From assembly GCF_048128805.1 (NCBI RefSeq), contig NC_136005.1, positions 21,352,260 through 21,416,259 on the forward strand: a stretch of DNA of 64,000 bases, given 5' to 3'. The notes under the pieces are model-generated. The model had not been told where the DNA came from. It searched no databases and was given only the letters and a program-made list of their open reading frames with translations. Of this stretch, positions 10,986 to 21,500 are shown piece after piece. The stretch comes from Centroberyx gerrardi (lineage: Eukaryota > Chordata > Actinopteri > Beryciformes > Berycidae). Made by a program: the position numbers and the translations under genes. Numbering within the stretch: the first letter of the stretch is position 1; the number at the start of each line of letters is the position of its first letter.

Positions 10986-12284
10986 GTTTAAAAAAACAGT
11001 AATGCAACCCATTACAATACTTTGAGTGCACCGGTAGAAGTTGGCAGACCCGTTGCCAGGGCTCAGTCTTAAGGGGGCATATGAACGGCATGAGGGGGCA
11101 CAATTATTATTACATATTTTTGATAATCCGATATGCTATTGTATTTGTGCAGCACTGACGCATACTAACTATACTGAGGTCGCATACTAACCAAATTGGT
11201 CTCAAATAGATTTAATATGTCCCGATGTATAGGCCTAAAATTATTCGAATGCAGTAAGTTATGATTATAACGTGGAGAGCGGCAACAAAACTGGCGCATT
11301 CACAATGCAGACATTCGCTGATTAGACAATTGGCACCAATCAGGCGCACTTACAAGGTTTTGTAAACAATTGGCTTTAGAAAATGAATAGATGTCAGGGA
11401 TACAATGACTAAATGGGGGAGGTTGGCACCGCAATCAGTGCACTTGCAAATAAGATACAGTATGACCGACGCGATCATCACATTAAACGATCAACAGCAG
11501 ATACAACCAGCCTAAAGATACCATGCCAAGGTCATCCACCGATAATCCAACAGGCAGTTGTGGTCCAAATACCGTTCCTGTGGTTGCAGCAGTAGTCGGG
11601 CTAGTCTGAGATCCGCGGCCGCCGCAGGTGCGACCGCTGCTGCTGCTAGGCTGCATTCCTGCGGCGCCATCTCCGCCATCAACATCACGGGGCTTGGGTG
11701 CAGTGTCCGATTTGGAGGCTGAATCTGATTCCTCCAATATAACGTTAGAGGAGTTGGAAGAGACTGGCGATTTAAACCATTTACGAATGTCCATTGTTAA
11801 GCAAATAGCAAAAGCAATCCTACTGGGAAATACAGCTCGGCTCGACTCCCAACTGAAATCGCGCGGTAACCATGGATGTATTAAACTATGGATGAGGCAT
11901 TCAAAGATGGCGGCCCATTCATTCCAATGAAAGTTGCTCACCCAGCGCATACCAAGCCCCCAGGAAGAGCTCTGGGCTGTGCGGCGATTTTGGCGTAGTG
12001 GCCAAACTCGGTATTGCAAGTCACGTGATGCCATGGGGCCCAAAAAGACTTTTTCCCATAGACATACATGGGGAAAGACACAGCTGTAAAACTCCGGGAA
12101 AATTTTTCTGGGTATCACTCAAAGTCAAAAACGACTCTTTGAATTATCAAGTTTTAAATCATTGGGTCCATTTTTCTTTGGAAGCCACCAAGAGCCGTAT
12201 CAAGCTGTATTTTCTGGAGCTCCGTGAACGCGCCTCTAGGCCACAGGAACGCTCCGTGCGCATTCACCGCTTCTACTTCCACTG
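10986..12284. repeat. Unclassified repeat-rich DNA
   Basis: No gene can be supported. Frames of 100-211 codons exist on both strands (11628-11930 +; 11483-12118 -), but they overlap each other and show no recognised domain. Around 11900-12270 the text (ATGGCGGCCCATTCATTCC, CCCATAGACATACATGGGG) is of a kind I associate with interspersed fish DNA-transposon repeats, so this is probably an insertion between the gypsy element and the resumed older repeat. Confidence 0.35.
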
Positions 12285-12495
12285 TTGAAAGTTTTCTGAC
12301 ATCCAACATTCGATCAGGCCCTTCTCTTGCCAGCTGTTGTCATTTAACCGTCTGCAAGACCCTTTTGAAGGCTGTCTAAACTGGCTTGACCGTTACAGCT
12401 GGATATCATCTGCATAGCAATGAAAATGGATATTGTGACAGAAAAAAGAATAGCACCTAAAATGGACCCCTGGGGGACACCATAGCGAATAGGCC
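12285..12495. repeat. Dispersed repeat fragment (right half)
   Basis: Phrases such as TCTGACATCCAACATTCGATC, ATCATCTGCATAGCAATGAAA and CCCTGGGGGACACCATAG belong, by my recollection, further along the same dispersed repeat whose earlier part is at 3720-3926. From 12496 to the promoter at 13122 I see no gene. Confidence 0.4.
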
Positions 12496-13121
12496 ACCTA
12501 AGCTTACGTGATACACATAAAATGTGATCCCATTTGTGTTAATTAGATTGATTGATTTGGTTTTGATTTTGTATGGTGTACAGTATAAGCCAATTGAAAA
12601 GACACTAAAGTGTATGGACAGTAGAGGGCAGTGTTGCACTGTGGCTCCACTCTGTAGCCTACTTTAAGGTAGGCTAACATTGATTGATTGATATAATCCC
12701 ACACAGGAGAATATGCATATCTTTCATCTGACATAAACGACATGGATGTGGCACTGGAAAAACATCATTTGAACATTTATTTAGATATGATAGATTAATA
12801 ATAATGATAATAGATTTGATATTATACTATTGGTGTTTTTTCTTCCAAGACTATTGTACATAAAAGTAGGGCAAGGGAGCCATTTCTAAAATGGGCAACT
12901 TCTGGTTGGGAGAGCAGTAAAGAGATATGTTAACATGTGAGTACTAAAATACCCTGATCATCAGATAGAAAATACCCCCATACAGGTTAATGTCACATGC
13001 TTTTTGGAATGCATACTTTTTGATTTGTAGATTACCTGGTGACAAACAAGACAATGGTGGTTCCTGTCTTCCTGTTCCTGATGTGTGTACTGACGCACAT
13101 AATGCCCTGGCTCAAGGAGAG

Positions 13122-13128
13122 TATAAAG
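13122..13128 (+). promoter_or_regulatory. TATA box of the Ly6/uPAR-like gene
   Basis: TATAAAG lies 82 bp upstream of the start codon at 13204 on the same strand, leaving about 50 bp of 5' UTR after a start site roughly 30 bp downstream. Confidence 0.55.
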
Positions 13129-13203
13129 GAAGTGTGTTGTACAAAATCACTGTTCACCTGTGGGGCTGTCTGAACTCCATCTCTTTCTTTCTCTCTGTCC
13201 AAG

Positions 13204-15194
13204 ATGAAGGTGATATTGGCCCTCTTTCTCACCTGGGTTATCTTCAGTACAGGTAAAATTTATTTTGTTATGTTAGTGAAGCAGATCTAAGGAAAATATG
13301 TCTGTATGCATATCTAAAGAGTTGTCATGTTAAACCATAAAGAAAATAAGCACAGATCCTGTACAGGCCCACGCCGCATGTGTTCAATTCAGTTCAATGC
13401 GTTGCATTGAAGCATTGCTACACAGGTATTAAGTTTAACTTTATTTTCACAATGGGAGGCTCTGTCAGATTGAGTACAATGCTGCTGGTCTACTGGTCTG
13501 TGCATCTCCACATGACAGACATGATGTGATGTGCACATTAGGTGCATTAGAGATCGATTTACATACATTTCTATACATTGGCCAACGTTTTGCCCCCAAA
13601 CAGGGCTTGAAAGCTGGCCTTCATCGGCTTGCCATTCTGAGGCAACACTTGTTTTAATCTAAAGATAAAAAGTACACCTAACTTGCTTTGTCAACTTAAA
13701 GGGGATGTGTCAGTGTTTATATTTGTTGGCTTGCTGGAGTACACTGTATCCTAGTATCTATCACAGCTCTTTTCTTCTCTACAGCTGAGACGACGCAGTG
13801 CTCCATGTGTGATGATTTCTCAGACCCAGACTGCACAAATACAACATTAGTGTCATGCCCTTCCTCAGTACCATTATGTTTCACAGCAACAGTGTCAAGT
13901 AAGTCACCTGTTTAATTCACAACAAATATTTGACTTGTAGTGCGTGTGCGTTGTGTTCAGTAGTGTCAACATGCTAAGTGAGGTTGAGAATGTTATTCCT
14001 GTATAATTTCTTTGCTTGTTGATTTGTTTGTTCACACAACAGCATCACTGAATCTGGGCAATTTCAATGGAGTGAAGAAATCCTGCGTACCCACTGCCTT
14101 CTGTGGCAACCTATCATCTGAGAACATATCCATTAACCTGGGATTCACAGTGCTCCGTGCAGCTGCTCGCTGCTGTAACAGTGACAGCTGCAACAACCAA
14201 ACTCTGTCTGGTAGGACATTTCATATATACTATCATCATTCTGACTGAGCTGTGATTCACTTGACACGTCGTTCACATGGGGAAAAAAACACAGGGAATG
14301 CTCTTGTGACACTGGCTGACTTGTGGACTCATAAAATGTTTCAACTTCTATATCTGAAGGAGCTATGCCAATAATATGTAACCCACAAATGTAGCCCTAT
14401 CCCTGGAAAATCGTTGTTCATACAATGTGTCACTATTTGTGGTTAGAAGAGACATCAGGGATGTTTTGGTTTTCTTGTTTTTGGTTTTAGGAGAGACTTG
14501 TTCATGAGCACAAATCCTGACTGAAAGATTTTAATTTAATTCTGTTTTAGAGTGGATTTTTGCTGTAAATGCCTAATTCCTCATCGAAACAAAAGTATAT
14601 CCCATCACAGAGAAGCATTTTCTTTCCAGGGTAAGGGCTTTGTAAACTTAGAAATATAATGGAATACACTAGATTACATAAGACCTGTACTTTGAGTCTC
14701 ATATCTCTAGAATCTGTACTGAAGGCACTTCAGTATTTTTTTCCCCTCTAGAAAGAGTTTTTTGATGTAAGAACACTTAAGCTAAACATGGATTTTAAGT
14801 TTTATTTTGAAGTTTCAATGTTATTTATTAATTATAAAACTTACAATACAATAGAATACAAGACCTGTATTTCAATTTTACAACAGACAAAAGAAAATTT
14901 TGAAAAACTGTTTTTTTTTTTTAATCTCTAAGTCTAATGCTCCTAGAGTCTAGGTGTATATAAAGTACATGTGGATATACATTTATGTCCTAAAAAGAAT
15001 TTGGGACTGAACAAGCATTGTTGAATTAAAAAACTCACATCATCTTATCTCATTATCATTGTCATCAGTGATTTGACAGACAGAAGGAACAGAAGGAACT
15101 TTGAATATTTACCTCCACAGTGATACTGGTGCTGGAATGCTGTTTTACATGTTGGTTGAAACTCATTTAGATCGATAGACACACACCCACACAC

Positions 15195-15231
<37 letters not shown>

Positions 15232-16482
15232 CACACTAAACAAACAGAGTCCCCACACACAGAGAGCTTTGAGAACTCTTGTGTGGTAAACATTGAATAT
15301 TTTGTACAACATATGGAGTGGAGTTGGAGTTGGAAGCTAGAATGAGAGGATGATCGTAACGTATCCCATGTGATTTCCTCTTTAGTTGCCAGAGGTCAGC
15401 CCAATGGACTACAGTGTGCCTCCTGCAGTGGCTTAGGAGACAGTGTGTGTAGCAGTACTGTCAACTGTGAAGGAGACGAGGATCGATGTTTCAATGGCAC
15501 CGGTGAGTTCAAAGGTCATGTGCAAGACCACTTCAATGGCACTTTAGGGTTCAAGTCATATTTTTTGAGACCAGTGTTAGGGAAGGTGTCTGCAATTGCT
15601 GTTTATGTGGAGAGTTTAATTTTATATTATTTAATATATAAGTTATTTTCACAAACACACTCTTTGCCACAACAACAGATGCGTTATATCGTCTAGATAG
15701 TCATTTAAAGGATAAATCCACCCTAAAACACTTTTAAAAACAGCTATTTGAGATGAACATTGCATTCCTGGGTCCATTTTGTTGTTTGTTGGTGTATTTT
15801 TCTTATTCCTGTGGCCAAATGTAGATGACATGAGGTCACACTGAGATATTTCCAGCACAGCTACAGCAGAGTTTAACAGCAGAAAAACAGCACTTCATCG
15901 CAACATAACTCCTGGAATGCACTGAGCATCACAGATTGATGATATAAAACAGAGTATCCACGGGTGGATTTTTTCAATTCTTTAAGTCATATTATTATTC
16001 TAACACATAGTTGCATGGTGACATGATGCCGCCAACAGCATTCATGGCTGTCTGTGTTTTTCTCACTGACAGTCACCCTTCAGTTGCCTGGGCCCGTCAC
16101 CGCTCTGACCCGGGGCTGCACCTCTACTTTCCTGTGTAACTCCTCCGCACTGCTGCCCTCGCTCCAGGCCCTGCCCTTGTTCCCCGCTGTCCTGAACACA
16201 CTGTCACTGGCTGGACTCACCTGCTGCGAGGGAAACCTCTGCAACAGGGACTCATCCACAGCAACCTCCCCCCCATCCACAGCAACCTCCCCCCCATCCA
16301 CAGCAACCTCCCCCCCATCCACAGCAACCTCCCCCCCATCCACAGCAACCACGTCAATGCCGACAACCACAACCACAACCACAACCACCCAAACACCGAC
16401 GACTGCTAGTGGCACCTGGCGCATCAGACTGGGAGTGTTTCCTCTGCTGCTGAGGCTCATCACCTTCACACTCATTCAGTAG
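13204..16482 (+). CDS. Ly6/uPAR (LU) two-domain, probably GPI-anchored protein
   Basis: A secreted three-finger-fold protein, likely held on the outer cell surface by a GPI anchor. Coding exons: 13204-13252, 13785-13898, 14043-14210, 15386-15502, 16073-16482, all with GT-AG ends and all introns in phase 1, giving 285 residues. Exon 1 encodes the signal peptide (MKVILALFLTWVIFST). Exons 2-3 form the first LU domain (CSMC ... CCNSDSCN); exons 4-5 form the second (CASC ... CCEGNLCN); CCxxxxCN is the LU signature. A threonine/proline stalk follows with four STATSPP repeats and a polythreonine run, then a hydrophobic C-terminus (LGVFPLLLRLITFTLIQ) fitting a GPI signal. The one-exon-pair-per-domain layout matches uPAR/CD59-type genes. 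The ligand cannot be told; fish have many such genes and I do not assign an orthologue. Confidence 0.88.
14980..15240. repeat. Copy A of a local ~255-bp repeat, in LU gene intron 3
   Basis: Starts CATTTATGTCCTAAAAAGAA and ends in a (CA)n run and CAAACAGAGTCCC. It is nearly identical to 17608-17865, which adjoins the piggyBac remnant. The two differ mainly in CA-repeat length and single bases. Confidence 0.85.
16255..16338 (+). repeat. Coding minisatellite, 21-bp unit (STATSPP x4)
   Basis: Four head-to-tail copies of TCCACAGCAACCTCCCCCCC plus A code STATSPP; a fifth partial copy follows. It lies in the stalk-coding part of the last exon of the LU-domain gene and probably forms an extended O-glycosylated spacer. 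The unit length is a multiple of three, so copy-number change keeps the frame. Confidence 0.93.
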
Positions 16483-16954
16483 TGGCGGAGGTGTGAGACT
16501 ATGAGCGTGGGCATGCATACACACAGACACACACACCCTTACAGCCTCTCTCTCTCCCTCCCTCTCCTTCAGTCTCTCTCTCTCTCTCTGCGTTCACTTG
16601 AGTTCATTGATCAGAATGCACGAGCCTGATGATAGATAATAATTTGTGATTTCTTTAAGTGGAATTAATAGAGGTTATTCATCTTTTTTAGTTAAATTCT
16701 GCCTTTTGTTTTGTTACTGTGATGTAATTGTCCCAGCAAAACGCAGCCTAGCAAAGAATTGCTTTTAATACACTGTACAGGTCTAGCTTTGCTTTATGTG
16801 CCTATATGTTTTTACACTGATACAATATGTCCTTCCACTATTTAGCATATTGTTTACAGGATAAACGTGTGCCAAAACATTCTTTGGTGAATATTTTAGA
16901 CACATAAATGTTGCATTGAAGCTTCATCTTAAAGTGTAAAAAGTTCAGTACACC

Positions 16955-16960
16955 AATAAA
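16955..16960 (+). terminator. Poly(A) signal of the LU-domain gene
   Basis: AATAAA lies 473 bp after the stop codon at 16482. The 3' UTR would hold CT-rich runs at about 16540-16590. From 16961 to 17607 I see no gene. Confidence 0.5.
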
Positions 16961-17607
16961 TATAATGCTTTGAAAAACCTTTCATTTTCAAACTCTCATT
17001 TGTAAAATTGGATACTGTTTTCCTACTGAAGTTTCTTCACATTGTATAGTGCTATTATGTGTACACCTACAGGATATGAAATATGTATGAGGCAGACCCT
17101 TATCCACAAGGTTAATAGTATGATTTGAAGTGCATAGCCATCCATCAGCTGGGGACATCATTCATAAACTCTCAAACCGGTGTCATTGATTCAAAGCCGT
17201 CCTATTTCTGAAGACAAGGCTGAAAATGACATGCCCAAAATAAAATGGTTACTGTTCTTGAACCCCTGTGACTACAGGCAAAAGCTTGGTCATTCCTGAT
17301 AGGTAGGCATTGGGAGTTTCTTCTCCAAGTGTCAGAATTACTCTAAGTATTACTGACACTGAGTAATACAAGCTCAAACACAGTGGAAATTGAAATTTCA
17401 TTCTCACCTAAAATATATATATTTTTTGAGTGTAGACAGTTACCTGTGGCTGTGCTATTTCAGCCTAGAAACTCAATGGAGGCCTGACCAAATCCAGGTT
17501 CAAAGTAGATGGAAAAACAACAAAAAATGAGTATTTGGCAATGTTTTTTATAGGGTAAGATGGGGCAGATTTCCAAATGTCCATTTGGAAACTCCAAATT
17601 TCAAAAA

Positions 17608-17865
17608 CATTTATGTCCTAAAAAGAATTTGGGACTGAACAAGCATTGTTGAATTAAAAAACTCACATCATCTTATCTCATTATCATTGTCATCAGTGAT
17701 TTGACAGACAGAAGGAACAGAAGGAACTTTGAGTATTTACCTCCACAGTGATAAACTGGTGCTGGAATGCTGTTTTACATGTTGGTTGAAACTCATTTAG
17801 ATCGATAGACACACACCCACACACACACACACACACACACATGCACACTAAACAAACAGAGTCCC
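17608..17865. repeat. Copy B of the local ~255-bp repeat
   Basis: Near-identical to 14980-15240, with a shorter CA run (17811-17840). It ends where the piggyBac-derived sequence begins, so it may be a flank or an internal non-coding part of that element. Confidence 0.85.
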
Positions 17866-17869
17866 CTTG

Positions 17870-18245
17870 ACTCATGACTGACTCATAGCTAAAACCCTTG
17901 TCCTGCTTGGCAGGGGACTTTCCTTCATACATGAAAAAGTTCCACGTGTAACCGCACAGGGAGTCTGCCAGGACAAACAGTTTATATCCCCATTTTGTAG
18001 GTTTGTTCTTCATATATTGTTTGAGTCCAATTCTTGCCTTTGATGCGACCATTCTCTCATCTACCGAAATGTTCTGTGACGGCTGAAAATTGCTCACGCA
18101 GGCTTCCCTATGCTGTGGTACAGTGGTTTGATTTTGCACAAGCGGTCAAAGGCTGCTGTTCCTCTCTTTTTCTCATCCTCAGCATCCACCTTTGGATCGC
18201 TCAAATGGAGAGCAAAGGTGATGGCCAGAAATTTCTGATATATAT
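17870..18245 (-). pseudogene. piggyBac-type transposase fragment (PGBD-like)
   Basis: Read on the minus strand, 18245-18094 encodes [19 protein letters not shown] and a following KIKPLYHSI stretch, and 18060-17876 encodes [20 protein letters not shown] followed by [13 protein letters not shown] and a YEGK motif. Both are typical of the catalytic core of piggyBac/PGBD transposases. The two parts are in different frames and the rest of the gene (about 580 residues in intact members) is missing, so it is a dead fragment. Recognition is by motif memory. Confidence 0.78.
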
Positions 18246-18482
18246 TCCGATATTTTGTACTTTTTTTTTTTTTCACTTTCCCTTCCAGATGTAAGCATTT
18301 AGTCATTGTATCTATACCCTCGGATGAGGCGGCCAATCAGATCAGTTGCTCATTAGTATAAAATCAGTGGTCACAGAAAACAGACTGCTCTTTACAGTGG
18401 AGATACTGAGAACCCTAATGTATGAATAATACATCCAATAAAAATAATAACAAAATGACCATACTTTCAAATGCTATGTTTC

Positions 18483-18488
18483 TTTATT
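18483..18488 (-). terminator. Poly(A) signal of the exon-cassette gene
   Basis: AATAAA on the minus strand (TTTATT on plus) lies 19 bp beyond the stop codon at 18507-18509, giving a very short 3' UTR. Its position supports the terminal exon call. Confidence 0.6.
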
Positions 18489-18506
18489 GCTATGGAGATT
18501 GTTCTT

Positions 18507-21500
18507 TTAGAGAGAGCGGCCGGCTGGTTTTATCATCTTCCAGATACGACGGAAGAAGGCACGCACTCCCTTCTTCTTCTTCTTCTTGTTTTTATTTGCA
18601 TCTGTGGAGAAAAAAAACAATGAGTATTGAGAGATGTTTTTATACGAGTCTCAAAGAAAATGGAGTTAAAAAAAAAAAGTTCTCCTATTATCAAAATGAT
18701 CAACAACTCACCGCTACTCCCTGCAGCCGCTGCACTGCAAATCTCTGGAGTCTGAAAAAACAAAAGACAGAGTATTTAATTATCACACTTAATTGTAAAA
18801 CTGATGCTCTAAGTTTAGAGCAGACATATTTGATAGTATAATGAATATAGTGAATTTTAGCAGACGTCAGAGAAAGTTGACAAAACAGTTATGGTTTATA
18901 TGTGACATTTCAATCATAAACCACACATCTTTTTTATCAGGTTTTTTTTTTTTTCCTACCTCAGAGACAATGGGGGCCGTCACACTGCAGTCAGAGACCT
19001 GAACCTGGGATGCCTCCTTCCCAGAATCCTTCACTCCTTTCTGCAACTCTTTCAGCCCATCACCAAAGCTCACATCCTCACTAGTCTCCATACTGACCAA
19101 GGACACCTTCACTGACTGTGAACACAAAGGATTTTAAATAAATAAAAGTGTGTCAAACTGTTTTCTCAGTACAATGGTTTGTAGATGCTTTAAAACCAAA
19201 AATTTTTTGTGACATAATGTGAAAACAGTAAGGATTACCAGCTCAGAAATCAGCTCTTCATCAGAGTCTTGTGGAGGAGCCTTCAGCTGCTGAGGCTCCG
19301 CCTCTTCTGGCTCCTCAGAACTGGCGAGGCGACGGCAAGGCGGGCCGGCTGCGGCGGTCTGGACTCTGTAGTCCATCTCCTGTACAGCACACATGACAGC
19401 CTCCCTGGCAGTGAAGATGCTGTCATCAAAGTCCAGCAGCTTGAATGATGTCAGCCGGTCCTCAAACCTGTTGTAGACCTTAGTGATCATGGCTTGGGCC
19501 ACTGATGTGGAGATGCGACTCAGAAGTGCTGTTGGAAAATGTCCAAACTGAGAAAGACAAGGATCCGCTGTGTCTGCCAGCAGTGTGCCAATCTCAGCAG
19601 TGGCAGCTTCAGCCCTGCTTCCCCCAGCAGCAGCCACGATGGGACGCTGAGCCTGGGATGGTTTGTCCTCAGCTGGCTCTGGTTCCTCCAGAAAGAACTT
19701 CAGAGCAATCTTCACCACCTTTGGCACCAGGGTGGCAGTACTTTGCTGAAGCATCTCCAAGAGTGTTACTGATTTTGCATCACCAGCAGAGGATGGCTCA
19801 CTGGTGCGGGTTAGGCAATAAGCAGCAGTGTTGGTCAACCTGTCATTCCAGGACAGGAGGAAGGTTTGCACATCCTCCTCTGCTCTTGGGCGGATGACAG
19901 CAACGAACATCTGAAGGCCCTCCAGTGTGACCTTCATGTAACAGGGAGAGAAAGAGAAGAAGAAGAAGAGTGAATCTGAATGACTCCTACAGCGGAACTG
20001 TTCCAACATAGACTATGGAGGATTTTGTCCTTACCTTTCTGCTGAACAGCAGTGAAAGGCGACTTTCTCTCTCTAGCTCTTCCCACAGCTCCTGCGCCAT
20101 CTGTCTGAGACAGCGGTGCCTCGCTACAGTCCAGACCTGTGCACATCAATGATTTGTCAGTCTCAACATGAACATAATGTAGCTGATAGAAGATTAATGT
20201 AACAGGAACGTACACTGAATGTAAATATGGGTTCGGTTGAAGATGTATGTTGTATTTACCAGTTCAGCCATAAAGAGCTTTCTCGCCTCCGTCTTCTCTG
20301 CTATTTCCTGGAACCTTTAAAAGTATCAAGGATTCTTTTTTTCTATCTTTTCACAATGTTGTGCATTTGTATCAAGTTTTAATGTAATATGCCAGTTTTC
20401 TGTCAGTTCAACAATCACAGACATGAACAGTTTGACTCACTCTTCCAGGAAGCATCTTCCTGCCAGCAGCCAGGTCTTCATATTTCCCACAGATATATGT
20501 GGAGGAACTTCATCCTGCTGCTTCATGAGCAGAAACTGCCTCATGAGCTTCTTCTGCAAGACAGATTTAGTGTTCGCTTTGAATCAGTTAACAGGATGCC
20601 ATCTAATGCTCATGAGTTACTTCAATATGAACTATGCATGTTTACATTTACAATGAGTCAATGACTAGACTCACCTCTGTTTGGTAGAAATCCTGCTCCT
20701 TCTCAGAAACACTTTCAAGTACACTGCAGTCAGAGACCTGAACCTGGGATGCCTCCTTCCCAGAATCCTTCACTCCTTTCTGCAACTCTTTCAGCCCATC
20801 ACCAAAGCTCACATCCTCACCAGTCTCCATACTGACCAAGGACACCTTCACTGACTGAACACAAAGGATTTTAAATAAATAAAAGTATGTCAAAACTGTT
20901 TTCTCAGTACAATGGCTTATGGTTGCTTTAAAACAACACATTTCTTGTGACATAATGTGAAAACAGCGAGGATTACCAGCTCAGAAATCAGCTCTTCATC
21001 CCGAGAGTCTTGTGGAGAAGCCTTCAACTGCTGAGGCTCCGCCTCTTCTGGCCCCTCGGAGTTGGTGAGGTGATGGTGAGGCGGGCAGGCTGCGGTGGTC
21101 TGGACTCTGTAGTCCATCTCCTGTACGGCACACATGACGGCCTCCCTGGCAGTGAAGACGCTGTCATCAAAGTCCAGCAGCTTGAATGATATCAGCCGGT
21201 CCTCAAACCTGTTGTAGACCTCAGTGATCATGGCTTGGGCCACTGATGTGGAGATGCGACTCAGAAGTGCTGTTGGAAAATGTCCAAACTGAGAAAGACA
21301 AGGATCCGCTGTGTCTGCCAGCAGTGTGCCAATCTCAGCAGTGGCAGCTTCAGCCCTGCTTCCCCCAGCAGCAGCCACGATGGGACGCTGAGCCTGGGAT
21401 GGTTTGTCCTCAGCTGGCTCTGGTTCCTCCAGAAAGAACTTCAGAGCAATCTTCACCACCTTTGGCACCAGGGTGGCAGTACTTTGCTGAAGCATCTCCA

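Noticed and set aside
11483-12118. A 211-codon minus-strand frame
   Set aside because: It overlaps a plus-strand frame in the same GC-rich stretch, shows no recognised motif, and lies in repeat-like DNA.
16080-16475. A 131-codon minus-strand frame with repeated Val-Ala-Val-Asp-Gly-Gly
   Set aside because: It is the reverse of the STATSPP coding minisatellite in the LU-domain gene.
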